Source: an uncultured Marinobacter sp. (GTDB lineage: Bacteria > Pseudomonadota > Gammaproteobacteria > Pseudomonadales > Oleiphilaceae). From it: 64,000 nt of DNA. The notes beneath the pieces were generated by a model. It was given only the letters and a program-made list of their open reading frames with translations. It was not told the DNA's origin and made no database searches. Location: positions 1,302,001 to 1,366,000 of the forward strand of contig NZ_CANLBK010000001.1 of NCBI RefSeq assembly GCF_947488835.1. Reading direction: 5' to 3'. A program made the position numbers and the translations under genes. Numbering within the stretch: the stretch's first letter is position 1; the number at the start of each line of letters is the position of its first letter. Below, piece by piece: positions 26,316-36,143 of this stretch.

Positions 26316-27718
26316 TAGTCGAATATCTTGCCCGGATTGATGATGCCATTGGGGTCAAACACTTGCTTGATCCCTCTCAAGTAGGCAATTTCCGCTTCGC
26401 TGCGGGTGTAGTGCAAGTAGGGCTTTTTGGTCATGCCTACGCCGTGCTCGGCGGAGACGCTGCCCTGGTATTTCTCGACGATTTCAAACACCCACTTGTT
26501 CACCTGCTGGCACTTTTCAAAGAAGTCTTCTTTGGCCATGTCTTCCGGTTTGAGGATGTTCAGGTGCAGGTTGCCATCGCCTATGTGGCCGAACCAGATG
26601 ATTTCGAAATCCGGGTATTGTTCTGCCACCAGTTCGTCAATTTCTTTGAGGAACCCGGGGACTTTGGAAACCACAACGGAAATGTCGTTTTTGTAGGGCG
26701 TGCGAGGCGCGATGGACTCAGAAATGCGCTCGCGGAGCTGCCACAGGTTTTGGGCCTGGGTTTCGCTCTGGCTGATTACGCCGTCCAGAACCCAGCCATT
26801 TTCCATGCACTGCTCGAACAAGCTCATGGCGTCGTCCATTACTTGATCCGAAGTGGCTTCGAATTCCAGCAATGCATAGTAAGGCGCTTCGGTTTCAAAC
26901 GGAGCCTGCACTTGCCCGTGGGCGAGAACATGCCCCATGGCTTCGTGAGAGAAAAACTCGTAGGCGGTCAGGTCAAGGCCGCCCTGGAAGGTTTTCAGTA
27001 CGTCCATGGTGTTACCCAGGTCGTTCAGCCCAAGCACCAGCACCGTGAGATTGTTGGGCTGGCGAGTGAACTTCATGGTGGCTTCGGTAATAAAGCCCAG
27101 TGTGCCTTCGGCGCCGATAAATAGATGGCGCAGGTCGTAGCCTGTGTTGTTCTTTGCCAGATCCTTGTTCAGCTCGAGGATGTCGCCTTTGCCCGTAACT
27201 ACTTTCAGGCCTGCTACCCAATCGCGGCTCATGCCGTAGCGGATGACTTTTATGCCGCCTGCGTTAGTGGAGATGTTGCCGCCAAGCTGGCTGGAGCCGG
27301 CTGATGCAAAATCCACCGGGTAGTAAAGGTTATTCTCTTCGGCAAAATTCTGAAGTTGTTCCGTTATAACACCCGCCTGGCAACGGACCAGTCGATCGCT
27401 AGCGCTGAAATCCAGGATCTGATTCATGTTATCAAAGGCAACAACCACTTCCCCATTGGCAGCCACAGCACCGGCACTCAAACCAGTTCGGCCACCAGAG
27501 GGTACCAGCGCAATCTGGCTTTCGTTGGCAAACCTCACCAGCGCCTGAACCTGTTCGGTGGATTTCGGAAGAGCAATGGCAATGGGATTTGGTGCGTATA
27601 TACGCGTCCAATCCTTGCCGTAACTCTCCAGATCAGCCGGGTCAGTCAGAATCTTTCCGGGCGCGTCACCGCTGGCTAACAGCTCTTTCAGGGAGGCTAT
27701 GATCTGTTCGGTGTTCAT
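26315..27718 (-). CDS. D-2-hydroxyglutarate dehydrogenase-like FAD oxidoreductase
   Basis: 467 residues. The N-terminal FAD-binding domain of the vanillyl-alcohol-oxidase type includes LVPSGGRTGLSAGAV and AGSSQLGGNISTNAGG. The C-terminal FAD-linked oxidase domain has GHIGDGNLHLNI (metal/substrate His) and SAEHGVGMTKKPYL. It is divergent from serA, the arrangement known from Pseudomonas, where this enzyme re-oxidises the D-2-hydroxyglutarate made by SerA and so drives serine synthesis. Electrons would go to ubiquinone via an electron-transfer flavoprotein. D-lactate or glycolate dehydrogenase are alternatives by family, but the context favours D-2-hydroxyglutarate. Confidence 0.85.
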   Translation of the reverse strand: MNTEQIIASLKELLASGDAPGKILTDPADLESYGKDWTRIYAPNPIAIALPKSTEQVQALVRFANESQIALVPSGGRTGLSAGAVAANGEVVVAFDNMNQILDFSASDRLVRCQAGVITEQLQNFAEENNLYYPVDFASAGSSQLGGNISTNAGGIKVIRYGMSRDWVAGLKVVTGKGDILELNKDLAKNNTGYDLRHLFIGAEGTLGFITEATMKFTRQPNNLTVLVLGLNDLGNTMDVLKTFQGGLDLTAYEFFSHEAMGHVLAHGQVQAPFETEAPYYALLEFEATSDQVMDDAMSLFEQCMENGWVLDGVISQSETQAQNLWQLRERISESIAPRTPYKNDISVVVSKVPGFLKEIDELVAEQYPDFEIIWFGHIGDGNLHLNILKPEDMAKEDFFEKCQQVNKWVFEIVEKYQGSVSAEHGVGMTKKPYLHYTRSEAEIAYLRGIKQVFDPNGIINPGKIFD

Positions 27719-27909
27719 GTATGTGGCAGTCTCGTCAGGGTTGGGCAGGCGGCTCTGGGTATGAATTTTAAATTCAATTGATCCAGGCGAACCGGCGCAC
27801 TGTGAAAAGTTGCTTTTATGGTATCATACCGCTCCTGTTCTGTGAGCCAGCCCCGACGATCACTGGCTGCAGGTGATTTCATGCCACGAAAGGTTCGGAA
27901 GCAAAGCCC

Positions 27910-29139
27910 ATGTCAACGAAGTCCCTCGAAAAGAGCAAAATCCGGATTCTGCTGCTGGAAGGCGTACACCAGTCCGCACTGGACACCCTGAATGCTGCAG
28001 GTTACACCAACATTGAGTACCTCAGTCACTCTCTGGCCGAGGAAGATCTTATTGAGAAGATTGCCGATGCGCACTTCGTAGGCCTTCGCTCGCGCACACA
28101 GTTGACTGCCAAGGTTTTTGAAGCAGCCAAAAAGCTGGTTGCTGTTGGTTGCTTCTGTATTGGTACCAACCAGGTAGACCTGCAAGCGGCTACCCGTCGT
28201 GGCATCGCGGTTTTCAACGCGCCTTTCTCCAACACCCGCAGTGTTGCTGAACTGGTTCTGGCCCAAGCCATTCTCCTGCTCCGCGGCGTTCCCGAGAAGA
28301 GCGCCAAGGCACATCGTGGTGAGTGGCAGAAATCCGCCAAAGACAGCTACGAAATTCGCGGCAAGAAACTGGGCATCATCGGTTACGGCAACATTGGCAC
28401 CCAGTTCAGCGTTCTGGCTGAAGGCTTGGGAATGGATGTGTACTTCTATGATGTAGTTTCCAAACTACCCATTGGTAACGCCACTCAGGTAGGCAGCCTG
28501 CAAGAACTGCTCAACATCTCCGATGTTGTGAGCCTGCATGTTCCTGAAACGCCGGCCACCAAGTATATGTTCAAGGCCGAGCAACTGGCGCAAATGAAGC
28601 CTGGCTCTATCCTGATGAACGCCTCAAGGGGTACGGTTGTTGATATCGAAGCGCTCGCAGACTCCCTGAGAAGCGGCAAGTTGCTGGGTGCAGCGGTTGA
28701 CGTTTTCCCGGTCGAACCTAAATCGAACGATGAGGAATTTGTTTCCCCACTGCGTGAATTCGACAACGTTATCCTGACTCCGCACGTAGGTGGATCCACC
28801 ATCGAGGCTCAGGAAAACATCGGGCGCGAAGTGGCTGAGAAGTTGGCAATGTACAGCGACAACGGTACGTCTGTATCGTCTGTCAACTTCCCGGAAGTTG
28901 CCCTGCCTTCACATCCGAACCAGCACCGTTTATTGCACATTCACGAGAACGTGCCAGGCGTAATGTCCGAGATCAACAAAGTATTCTCCGACAATGGCAT
29001 CAACGTTTGCGGTCAGTATCTCCAAACCAAGCAAGACATCGGTTATGTAGTGATTGACGTAGACAAAGCCTACGGTGAACTTGCACTGGAGAAGCTGCTC
29101 CAGGTAAAAGGCACCATACGCGCTCGCGTGCTGTTTTAA
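27910..29139 (+). CDS. serA: D-3-phosphoglycerate dehydrogenase
   Basis: 409 residues, matching the E. coli-type SerA. The substrate domain contains GLRSRTQL; the Rossmann site is GYGNIGTQFSVLAEGLGM, and catalytic residues lie in NASRGTVVD and TPHVGGSTIEAQENIG. A C-terminal ACT domain (about 335-409, HENVPGVMSEINKVFSDNGI) predicts serine feedback inhibition. It makes 3-phosphohydroxypyruvate, the first step of serine synthesis, and family members also reduce 2-oxoglutarate. It is divergent from the D-2-hydroxyglutarate dehydrogenase across a 191-bp gap that contains the palindrome GGTATCATACC at 27820-27830. Confidence 0.96.
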   Translation: MSTKSLEKSKIRILLLEGVHQSALDTLNAAGYTNIEYLSHSLAEEDLIEKIADAHFVGLRSRTQLTAKVFEAAKKLVAVGCFCIGTNQVDLQAATRRGIAVFNAPFSNTRSVAELVLAQAILLLRGVPEKSAKAHRGEWQKSAKDSYEIRGKKLGIIGYGNIGTQFSVLAEGLGMDVYFYDVVSKLPIGNATQVGSLQELLNISDVVSLHVPETPATKYMFKAEQLAQMKPGSILMNASRGTVVDIEALADSLRSGKLLGAAVDVFPVEPKSNDEEFVSPLREFDNVILTPHVGGSTIEAQENIGREVAEKLAMYSDNGTSVSSVNFPEVALPSHPNQHRLLHIHENVPGVMSEINKVFSDNGINVCGQYLQTKQDIGYVVIDVDKAYGELALEKLLQVKGTIRARVLF

Positions 29140-29154
29140 GCAGCAAGTGCCAAT

Positions 29155-29184
29155 AAAAAACCGGAGCAGCTGCTCCGGTTTTTT
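29155..29184. terminator. two-way Rho-independent terminator between serA and the OmpA-family gene
   Basis: A perfect palindrome: six A, then CCGGAGCA, GC, TGCTCCGG and six T. It provides a GC stem with T-runs in both directions, 16 bp after the serA stop and 38 bp after the end of the convergent lipoprotein gene. Confidence 0.92.
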
Positions 29185-29221
29185 ATGCCCCGATATGTCC
29201 GGGGCCCCGCCTATTCGCCGA

Positions 29222-29878
29222 TTACTGCATCGGCACCAAGGTCAACTCCACACGACGGTTCTGCTCCCGCCCTGCTGACGTATCGTTGGAAGCAACCGGG
29301 TAGCGCTCACCATAGCCAACAGCGCGGGTGCGCTTGGGCTCAATACCCTGGTTGAGCAAGAAGTCACGCACAGAGCCGGCACGGCGCTCACTGAGCAGCT
29401 GATTGTAGCTGTCGGCACCCGTGCTGTCGGTGTGGCCTTCAATCTGGATAATAGTCTTGTCGAACTCTTTCAACACCAATGAAACAGATTCAAGCGTACT
29501 TGTGAAGCCAGAACGAATGGACGTCTGATCCGTTTCAAATGTGATATTACCGGGCATTACCAGCTCAATCTGATCGCCGTTGCGAACAACCCGAACGCCG
29601 GTACCTTTCAGCTTATGCCTTAGCTCCGCTTCCTGCCTGTCCATGTAGTAGCCAATGCCACCACCAACCGCTGCGCCGCCGGCCGCACCAATCAATGCAC
29701 CTTTGCCGCGGTCGCTTTTGCTTGAGGTTGCAGCACCGATAGCAGCGCCACCGAGGGCGCCAATAATGCTGCCTTTAGTGGCATTCGACGTTTTCTCTTC
29801 ATCGGTATAAGGGTCATACGTCATGCAGCCGGCAAGGCCCATGGTCGTCACAGCTAGTGCAAGCATTGTTTTTTTCAT
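29222..29878 (-). CDS. OmpA-family lipoprotein with glycine-zipper region (YiaD-like)
   Basis: 218 residues with a lipobox (LAGC, Cys18). Residues 35-75 form a glycine zipper (GSIIGALGGAAIGAA, then GALIGAAGGAAVGGG), a membrane-inserting or oligomerising helix pair. The C-terminal OmpA domain (about 110-215) holds the peptidoglycan-binding motif IEGHTDSTGADSYNQLLSERRA and QNRRVEL. It should anchor the outer membrane to peptidoglycan. The length and zipper match YiaD-type proteins. Single gene, closed by the shared terminator. Confidence 0.88.
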   Translation of the reverse strand: MKKTMLALAVTTMGLAGCMTYDPYTDEEKTSNATKGSIIGALGGAAIGAATSSKSDRGKGALIGAAGGAAVGGGIGYYMDRQEAELRHKLKGTGVRVVRNGDQIELVMPGNITFETDQTSIRSGFTSTLESVSLVLKEFDKTIIQIEGHTDSTGADSYNQLLSERRAGSVRDFLLNQGIEPKRTRAVGYGERYPVASNDTSAGREQNRRVELTLVPMQ

Positions 29879-29957
29879 ACATGTCTCCTATAGCGGTTTT
29901 TCTGCAGACGTCTCTCAACGAGAAACCTTCCAGCTCAAGCGCCTTGAGGTCAAGGCG

Positions 29958-30974
29958 TCAGGAGTTTTCGGAAGCGCCTGCTATTGAACGCTCAAACGTA
30001 TCAATAATTGTGTTAAACACAGTTGCCTGCAGATCTTTGGCTTCATTTACCAAATGATGGCGGCCGTCGGCAATTCTCACTTCCTCTACCGCTGCGAATT
30101 TGTTGCGGATGATTCTCAGATTGTGCTGCCAATCTACTGTCTGATCCTTTTCGCCTTGAACAACCGTAACCGGAAAGTTCACAGGGCGAGCCGATTCAAT
30201 GTGCGGTATCCATGTTCGTAGTGCGCTCACCCAATCAACGTGAACAGCCCTCGCCTGCAGTGGGTCATACTCCCGCAGGAAACGTAAAAAGCGTGTATTA
30301 CCGCTATTCGCCGCAAATACACGCTGCCACCGGGTCATAAATGGCTTAACCATGGTGTGCAGAACTTTGGCACCAAGCCATCCGGCGGGGCGCACCAAGG
30401 GTGCCAGCAAAACCACCTTCCGGAACTCCGACGTCTCCGTGGAATGGTGGTTAGACAGAAGGTAGTCAATCAATATGGCTCCCCCCGTACTCTGCCCTAC
30501 TGCAAACCAGGGCCCACGCACTTTATCCCGCACATGGGCGAGAACTTCTGACAGGACTCCCTGGTATTCCAGGAAACTGCCAATAGCAGCGGGTGTGCCA
30601 CTGGACAGCCCATGCCCCGGCTGGTCATACGCCAGCACATCAAAACCGGCCCCAAGGCAACGATCAATCAACTGACTGTACAAACCAACGTGATCAAAAT
30701 AGCCGTGCAAAATGAACACGGTACCGCGTTTCGCCCGAGGTTCCGGTAGCCTGAAATAGTGCACCATGACCTCATGCTCGCCCGCCGTCACATAGCCTTG
30801 ATGATAGGCAACTTCGGGGTGCTCCACCCAGAGATCAAGGCCATAAAATCGGCAGTAGGCCACCATCTCATCGCTGAGTTCTTCACGCCCACCCGGATCA
30901 AAAGGCTCCAACCTCTTCAAAAGAGAGCTGCGATCCCAGTCAGGTATTTCTATGGTATCTGTTTTCCAGTACAC
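29958..30974 (-). CDS. alpha/beta hydrolase (monoacylglycerol-lipase-like)
   Basis: 338 residues starting at GTG. The fold signatures are the oxyanion loop VFILHGYFDHVGLY, the strand AYDQPGHGLS, the nucleophile elbow GQSTGG (GxSxG) and a late His in GRHHLVNEA; EKDQTVDW supplies the probable acid. The closest general class is the serine aminopeptidase S33/monoacylglycerol-lipase group. No signal peptide is seen, so it probably acts on lipid esters in the cytoplasm or at the inner membrane face. It is followed by the OmpA lipoprotein and divergent from another hydrolase. The start codon is uncertain because no good Shine-Dalgarno precedes it. Confidence 0.8.
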   Translation of the reverse strand: MYWKTDTIEIPDWDRSSLLKRLEPFDPGGREELSDEMVAYCRFYGLDLWVEHPEVAYHQGYVTAGEHEVMVHYFRLPEPRAKRGTVFILHGYFDHVGLYSQLIDRCLGAGFDVLAYDQPGHGLSSGTPAAIGSFLEYQGVLSEVLAHVRDKVRGPWFAVGQSTGGAILIDYLLSNHHSTETSEFRKVVLLAPLVRPAGWLGAKVLHTMVKPFMTRWQRVFAANSGNTRFLRFLREYDPLQARAVHVDWVSALRTWIPHIESARPVNFPVTVVQGEKDQTVDWQHNLRIIRNKFAAVEEVRIADGRHHLVNEAKDLQATVFNTIIDTFERSIAGASENS

Positions 30975-31053
30975 GTAGAGTTAAACGCCTGTCATGAATA
31001 GATAATACGAATTATGATGCACAATCCTAACCCATAGCGGGGGTATAACACAG

Positions 31054-31947
31054 ATGTTGCAACACCTAATTGAGACCGCGCTACGCCAAACGATGACTCG
31101 TTTGGTCAGGCCAGCCCTTCACCCGGCCGTTCCGGTTTCAGTTCAGCGCACCTTAATAAGCCAGGCTTACCGGAGCTCTGTTCCGCCCCGAGACTGCCGC
31201 TTTCAGACAGACACTCTGGCAGGCCTTTCAACCATCAGAAGCTCTTTCGGGAAAGTCACGCGTGGTGCAGTGCTATACCTCCACGGTGGTGGTTATATCA
31301 TCGGCTCTGCAACCACTCACAAGGGTCTTACCGGCCATCTGGCCAAAGCCACTGGCTGCCTGGTGATTACACCAGAGTACCGCCTTGCTCCCGAGCATCC
31401 TTTCCCGGCAGCGCTGGACGATGCAGAGGCGGCTTGGCTAGCGCTGATCGATGAAGGCTTTACGCCCGGGCAGATTGCCATAGCAGGCGATTCAGCGGGC
31501 GGCGGTCTTGCCATTGCTCTGGCCATGCGCCTGCGTGACAGCAATCAACCACTCCCCTCTTCGATTACGGTTTTTTCACCCTGGACAGATCTGACCCAAA
31601 CAAACCTGTATTCCCCTGAATGCGAACCTGTCCTCCAGGCCCGCTGGACAGAAAAAGCAGCAAAGCTATACGCAGGACGGGAGCCCTTGACTAACCCTCT
31701 TATCTCTCCGGTTTTCGGAAACCTTGAGGGCTTACCTCCTCTGCTGATACAGGTCGGCAGCCAGGAAATTCTACTTAACGATGCTGAGCGCTTGGCAGAT
31801 GTGGCGAGACGTGCGGGAGTAGATACCCAACTTGAGGTGTTCAACAGCCTCTGGCACGTATTCCAGGTGCACAGCGGCCAATTAAGCCGAGCCACCGCTG
31901 CAGTGCAGGCCGCTGGCACGCATATCAAAGAGCATCTGGCAGACTGA
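31054..31947 (+). CDS. alpha/beta hydrolase, hormone-sensitive-lipase (family IV) esterase
   Basis: 297 residues with the HGGGY oxyanion motif and GDSAGGG nucleophile elbow that define family IV. The acid is likely in [11 protein letters not shown] and the His in LWHVFQVH. It would hydrolyse short- to medium-chain esters. No clear signal peptide; GGGGG ahead of the ATG serves as ribosome site. Its last 23 bp overlap the convergent GIY-YIG gene. Confidence 0.88.
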   Translation: MLQHLIETALRQTMTRLVRPALHPAVPVSVQRTLISQAYRSSVPPRDCRFQTDTLAGLSTIRSSFGKVTRGAVLYLHGGGYIIGSATTHKGLTGHLAKATGCLVITPEYRLAPEHPFPAALDDAEAAWLALIDEGFTPGQIAIAGDSAGGGLAIALAMRLRDSNQPLPSSITVFSPWTDLTQTNLYSPECEPVLQARWTEKAAKLYAGREPLTNPLISPVFGNLEGLPPLLIQVGSQEILLNDAERLADVARRAGVDTQLEVFNSLWHVFQVHSGQLSRATAAVQAAGTHIKEHLAD

Positions 31948-32203
31948 CCTTGCCCTGAACAAACGCCTCTTTACGCTGCCGTGGCCATTGTTTGATGTGC
32001 CACTCCAGCTTTGATGCCCGACTACGATCACCTGCTGGCAAACTGAGCACCAACTCCAACGGGCCCTTACCCCTCAAGCTCCGCGCGCCTTTGGGTGCGC
32101 CGGCCTGATGTTCGGCAAAGCGGCGAGCTACGTCTGTGGTTATGCCCGTATAAAGCGCACCACGGGCGGTGCGAACCATGTAGACAAACCAGTCACTGGC
32201 CAC
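31925..32203 (-). CDS. GIY-YIG family protein (UPF0213/YhbQ-like)
   Basis: 92 residues, a whole single-domain member. The signature appears as FVYMVRT...[18 protein letters not shown], with the catalytic Arg and a later Glu in [12 protein letters not shown]. Such proteins are small putative nucleases; YhbQ-type members are linked to DNA damage tolerance. GTG start with CAGGAG upstream. It overlaps the EamA gene by 11 bp and is therefore the last gene of the kinase/regulator operon. Confidence 0.87.
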   Translation of the reverse strand: MASDWFVYMVRTARGALYTGITTDVARRFAEHQAGAPKGARSLRGKGPLELVLSLPAGDRSRASKLEWHIKQWPRQRKEAFVQGKVSLPDAL

Positions 32204-33101
32204 CAGCCAGCTCCTGCTCTCGATCTTTCACTTTTTTCTGCTGCAGCCAAAGCCCCGCCATAATCAACACCAGGCCAATATAGGTGGACGGTAGAATCTG
32301 TTCGCCCAGAATAAAATAGATGAATACCAGTGACAGAAACGGCGAAATAAAGATCAGGTTACTCACTCTGGAGGTGTTCTCTGCCTTTTTCATGGCGTAA
32401 GACCAGAGGACAAAGGCGATACCCATCTCGAATATGCCCACGTAAAGAGCGGCAACCAAGGAACCGGTAACCGGCAGAGACAGGCCTTCAGTCCACCAAC
32501 AAATCACAGCTATCACTGGAAGCCCGAACAAGAAGTTCAGGAACAGACCAACCACAGGATCCCGGGTGTCACGGGTAGCAATAATCCAATATGAGGCCCA
32601 CACAAGAGTGCTGCCTATGGCCAGCGCAACCCCGATTGGGTCTGAGAAACTCAGGGTGGTCACGGCACCCCGAGTGGCAATCACCACAACGCCCGCGTAG
32701 CACACCAGACCCGCCAGTATATCCAGCCTGCGCAGGCGATGGCCCAGAAATGGCACCGACAGGTACGCCAAAACCAGTGCCCAAGTGTAATTTAACGGCT
32801 GGGCCTCTTGCGCAGGCAGCCGGTCGAACGCGCCAAAAAGAAAGAAGTAGTATAAACAGGGGTTGATCAAGCCCATGCCAAACGATTGAATGTATTGTTT
32901 TCTCTTTAGCGAAAACACCAGATGCCAACGCTTTTGCAGCATCAGGATAATCGCCATAACCACCACAGACGCCGAGCAAGCGACCAACAGCATTTGCACA
33001 GGCGCCAAGTCTGCCAGGGCCAGTTTGAAAGCCGTGGCAACGGTAGACCAGAGCAACACCGTGCCCAGCCCGTACATCATGGCTGTTTTCTGATCTTTCA
33101 T
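32193..33101 (-). CDS. EamA/DMT-superfamily transporter
   Basis: 302 residues and ten predicted membrane segments in two EamA repeats (first with [18 protein letters not shown], second starting about residue 150 with [12 protein letters not shown]). DMT proteins usually export metabolites, amino acids or drugs. Its ATG overlaps the stop of the sigma-54 regulator (ATGA), so it is translated with the two-component system. A link with the signal sensed by that kinase is plausible but the substrate is unknown. Confidence 0.87.
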   Translation of the reverse strand: MKDQKTAMMYGLGTVLLWSTVATAFKLALADLAPVQMLLVACSASVVVMAIILMLQKRWHLVFSLKRKQYIQSFGMGLINPCLYYFFLFGAFDRLPAQEAQPLNYTWALVLAYLSVPFLGHRLRRLDILAGLVCYAGVVVIATRGAVTTLSFSDPIGVALAIGSTLVWASYWIIATRDTRDPVVGLFLNFLFGLPVIAVICWWTEGLSLPVTGSLVAALYVGIFEMGIAFVLWSYAMKKAENTSRVSNLIFISPFLSLVFIYFILGEQILPSTYIGLVLIMAGLWLQQKKVKDREQELAGGQ

Positions 33102-34540
33102 TGCACGCTTCCTTTAGTCACTTTTGCACTACCGCTCACCACGTCGGTGTCATCGCCTGCTTCAGGGCCCGGTTCATCCGCCGCCAGCCATCTGTACAAG
33201 GTGCGCCGGTTGATGCCCAAAATCTGCGCGGCTCGGCGCTTGTTACCACCCACTGCTTTCATCACCTCACTCACATAGTCACGCTGGAGGGTGTCCAGCG
33301 TTGGCCATTTCGAAATACTATCGGCACTGAGTGAAGCCTGTGACGAATCCGCAGCGCCCTGACGCTTGCGGATTCGTTCTGGCAGATGGTCGGGTTGAAT
33401 GGTGTCACCCTCACAAAAGGTCACCGCCCTCTCGATCGCGCTGGCCAGTTCGCGAACATTGCCCGGGAACGGGTAATCCATAAGAGTGCGGGAGCTTACC
33501 TCGCTCAGTTTCAAAAATCCGCGCTGATGTCGACGCGCAGCTTCCCGTAGAAAGTGCATGGCAAGCAGATCAACGTCATCACCCCGCTCACGCAGCGCCG
33601 GAATGCGAAGGCTCAGGGTCTCCAGCCGGTAGTAGAGATCCTCCCGGAAGCTGCCTTCACTCACAGCTCTCTGGAGATCTACATGGGTGGCGGCCAGTAT
33701 TCGCACATCCACGGGCTCTTCCTGGTCCGAGCCCACGGGCTTCACCATACCTTCCTGTAAAACCCGCAACAGCTTTGCCTGCAAGCCCAGAGGCATCTCG
33801 CCAATTTCATCCAACAACAAGGTGCCACCGTGTGCTTCTGCAAACAGGCCTTTGCGAGCCTGGCGTGCCCCGGTAAAGGCACCCGCCTCGTGGCCAAAAA
33901 ACTCACTTTCCATGAGTTCTGCCGGTATACCCGCACAATTCACCGCCACAAACGGCTTGGAGCTGCGCTCGCTGACGCGGTGAATGGCTCTTGCCACCAA
34001 TTCCTTACCGGTTCCGCTCTCCCCGCATATCAATACTGCGGCTTCACTGCGGGCAATCTGGCGAATTTCGGACCGGAGCCGAACCATGCTTTCATGATCG
34101 CCAATCAGGCCCAGGGATTCATCGGTGTTACTGTTCGCGAGAAACTGCTGCAGCTGTTTTGTGAGATCGGCCTGAGTGAGCAATCGTCTTATTTTCAGGC
34201 GCAGATGATCAGTAGACAAAGGCTTTGTGAGAAAGTCATCCGCTCCCGCCTGTAATGCCTCAACGGCCTGATCAACAGTTCCGAAAGCGGTAATGATGAT
34301 AAAAGGCAGGCTGAGCCCCTCGGCCTGAGCGGCCTTGAGCAGCTCCAACCCATCGCCATCTGGCAGGCGCAGATCTGACACAACCAAGTCGGGCGTTTCT
34401 GCGCTAAGCATCCCACAGGCCTCGCCTACGGTTCCGGCACGGCTCACGCTGTAGCCATCCAGCGCAAGCTCCTCGCTCAATAGCAGGCCCAAGCTGGCAT
34501 CATCCTCCAGAAGCAAGATCCTTGCTTTGTACTGGCTCAT
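33098..34540 (-). CDS. NtrC-family sigma-54-dependent response regulator
   Basis: 480 residues from the ATG at 34540, which overlaps the kinase stop (ATGA) and has GGAG eight bases upstream; an earlier in-frame ATG at 34579 lies within the kinase and is less likely. Domains: receiver (1-120) with phospho-acceptor Asp56 in DLVVSDLRLP; AAA+ (about 145-380) with Walker A GESGTGKE, the sigma-54 contact loop GAFTGA, and Walker B LLLDEIGEM; C-terminal Fis-type HTH (NKRRAAQILGINRRTLYRWL). It activates sigma-54 promoters after phosphorylation by the adjacent kinase. A palindrome and a sigma-54 promoter lie just past the kinase gene. Confidence 0.95.
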   Translation of the reverse strand: MSQYKARILLLEDDASLGLLLSEELALDGYSVSRAGTVGEACGMLSAETPDLVVSDLRLPDGDGLELLKAAQAEGLSLPFIIITAFGTVDQAVEALQAGADDFLTKPLSTDHLRLKIRRLLTQADLTKQLQQFLANSNTDESLGLIGDHESMVRLRSEIRQIARSEAAVLICGESGTGKELVARAIHRVSERSSKPFVAVNCAGIPAELMESEFFGHEAGAFTGARQARKGLFAEAHGGTLLLDEIGEMPLGLQAKLLRVLQEGMVKPVGSDQEEPVDVRILAATHVDLQRAVSEGSFREDLYYRLETLSLRIPALRERGDDVDLLAMHFLREAARRHQRGFLKLSEVSSRTLMDYPFPGNVRELASAIERAVTFCEGDTIQPDHLPERIRKRQGAADSSQASLSADSISKWPTLDTLQRDYVSEVMKAVGGNKRRAAQILGINRRTLYRWLAADEPGPEAGDDTDVVSGSAKVTKGSVQ

Positions 34541-36009
34541 ACCATCGTCTCCATCGGCCAATACAGGCTCATTCTGCACCCTCCCGATCGGCTGCTTCCT
34601 ATTTCAATTCGACCACTGTGTTCTTTAAGTACACTGCTAACCATCGCCAGCCCAAGCCCTGTGCCTTCCCCGGCGGGCCGGGTACTATAAAACGGTTCAA
34701 ACACCGCATCTCGTTTCTCCGTTGCGATGCCCGGACCATCATCCTCGACCCGCACTTCCCACTCGTTATCACCGCGATGCAACGACACAGCGACCTCGGC
34801 GCGAGCGGCCTGACAGGCGTTGCGCACCACATTAAGGCAGGCTAATTCCAATCTCACAGGTTCCGCCCTGACCCTAGCATCCACATCAAAGCCCTGGCTT
34901 AGCAGGCGTTTCCCGCGGCATTTCTCGTCTTCACCGGCACGTGCCAGTACATCCTTGAGGACAGTATCAAGACTGATCGGCCGCCTTGAATCTGGCACAT
35001 GGCGGAAACAGTCCAAAAGCTGCTGAATGATGGTGGTCATGCGCCCCACCTGATAGCTGATGTCGTCCAACTGCCGCCGTTGCTCATCTGTCAGTTCATG
35101 GCGGGCCAAAATGTTGGCTCGCCCCTGAATCACGTTCAAGGGCGCGCCCAGTTCGTGGGCCACCCCGCCAGCCACACGCCCGATCATGGCAATTTTTTCC
35201 TGATATTCCAGGCGTTCAGCAAGTTGACGCTCGATGATCATCCGCTGTTGTATTTCCTCTTCTGCTCTCGCCATGCGCTGTCCCATGTCCCGCACACCAC
35301 CGTATATCTGCCGCAACTCACGGGGGCCAGAGGGCTCCGCATGAAGCTGCCAGTTACCAGGTGCAAGCTTTTCCATGGCACCCAATAGCCGACTGACATG
35401 GCGACCGACAGTCCCATAGTGTCCAAGCACCACCACCAGAATGATTGTAATCGCAAGGGCCGACCAGATAGAGGCAGCCCAAAGGCGGCTCGAGGTCAGC
35501 AACTCATGAAAATCGCTACGTTTGCGGGTGATTTGCAGCAACCCCTGTATTCGGCCATCGTCGGCCACCAGAGGCGTAAAGTGCGAGAATACGGATTGCC
35601 CATCCACACGCCGAAAGGCTCCTCCAAGCTCGCCACTATTAATAACCTGCTCGGCACTGGCGCTGTTTCCTACGTCCGTGTCCGCCAAGCCCAGACTGGC
35701 AATTCGGGCTCCATCTTTGTCGAAAACCGATGCCCCGGACACGCGACCAATCCGGAAGATCGATTTCAAAGAGTCGCCTATAACCAACTCATCTTTTTCC
35801 TGCATGGCGCGGGAAAGCGGGCCGCTGGCAGCGCGAGCCACCAGTTCCAGATCTTCCTGTAAGCGCTCATTCAGAGCCTTTTCTACGGCCCCGAACCCGA
35901 GATATATAGCGAGGCCACTGATGGCCAGCAAGGGGACAACAATACTCAACACCAGGGTGATTTGTATCGACCCAAATACTTGGCCGGCGCTTCTGAGAGA
36001 CGGTTTCAT
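34537..36009 (-). CDS. sensor histidine kinase
   Basis: 490 residues. Two membrane segments (about 15-37 and 180-200) enclose a periplasmic sensor region of about 140 residues; a HAMP linker follows (YGTVGRHVSRLL). The phosphorylated His285 is in GGVAHELGAPLNV, and the ATPase domain has the N box LNVVRNACQ, G1 DDGPGI and G2 GEGTGLGL. It phosphorylates the regulator encoded immediately downstream with a 4-bp overlap. The ligand is unknown. It is the first gene of a four-gene chain that also contains an EamA transporter and a GIY-YIG protein. Confidence 0.93.
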   Translation of the reverse strand: MKPSLRSAGQVFGSIQITLVLSIVVPLLAISGLAIYLGFGAVEKALNERLQEDLELVARAASGPLSRAMQEKDELVIGDSLKSIFRIGRVSGASVFDKDGARIASLGLADTDVGNSASAEQVINSGELGGAFRRVDGQSVFSHFTPLVADDGRIQGLLQITRKRSDFHELLTSSRLWAASIWSALAITIILVVVLGHYGTVGRHVSRLLGAMEKLAPGNWQLHAEPSGPRELRQIYGGVRDMGQRMARAEEEIQQRMIIERQLAERLEYQEKIAMIGRVAGGVAHELGAPLNVIQGRANILARHELTDEQRRQLDDISYQVGRMTTIIQQLLDCFRHVPDSRRPISLDTVLKDVLARAGEDEKCRGKRLLSQGFDVDARVRAEPVRLELACLNVVRNACQAARAEVAVSLHRGDNEWEVRVEDDGPGIATEKRDAVFEPFYSTRPAGEGTGLGLAMVSSVLKEHSGRIEIGSSRSGGCRMSLYWPMETMV

Positions 36010-36042
36010 TCAAACTCCATTAGCATAATTGCCACACATCTT

Positions 36043-36056
36043 TGCCACATGTGGCA
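36043..36056. promoter_or_regulatory. candidate enhancer for the NtrC-type regulator
   Basis: TGCCACATGTGGCA is a perfect 14-bp palindrome. Half-site copies flank it: TTGCCACACAT just before (36030-36040) and CGCCACAA just after (about 36060-36067). Its centre lies about 120 bp upstream of the expected start from the sigma-54 promoter at 36144-36159, a normal distance for an NtrC-type enhancer. It also lies 34 bp before the kinase gene, so it could mediate autoregulation. Confidence 0.65.
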
Positions 36057-36143
36057 TTTCGCCACAACACTCATTACATGAGATTAACAAGAAAAAACCA
36101 ATAAACTACTGTTTTATATACAAAAACAGAAAAACCTGAAAGC

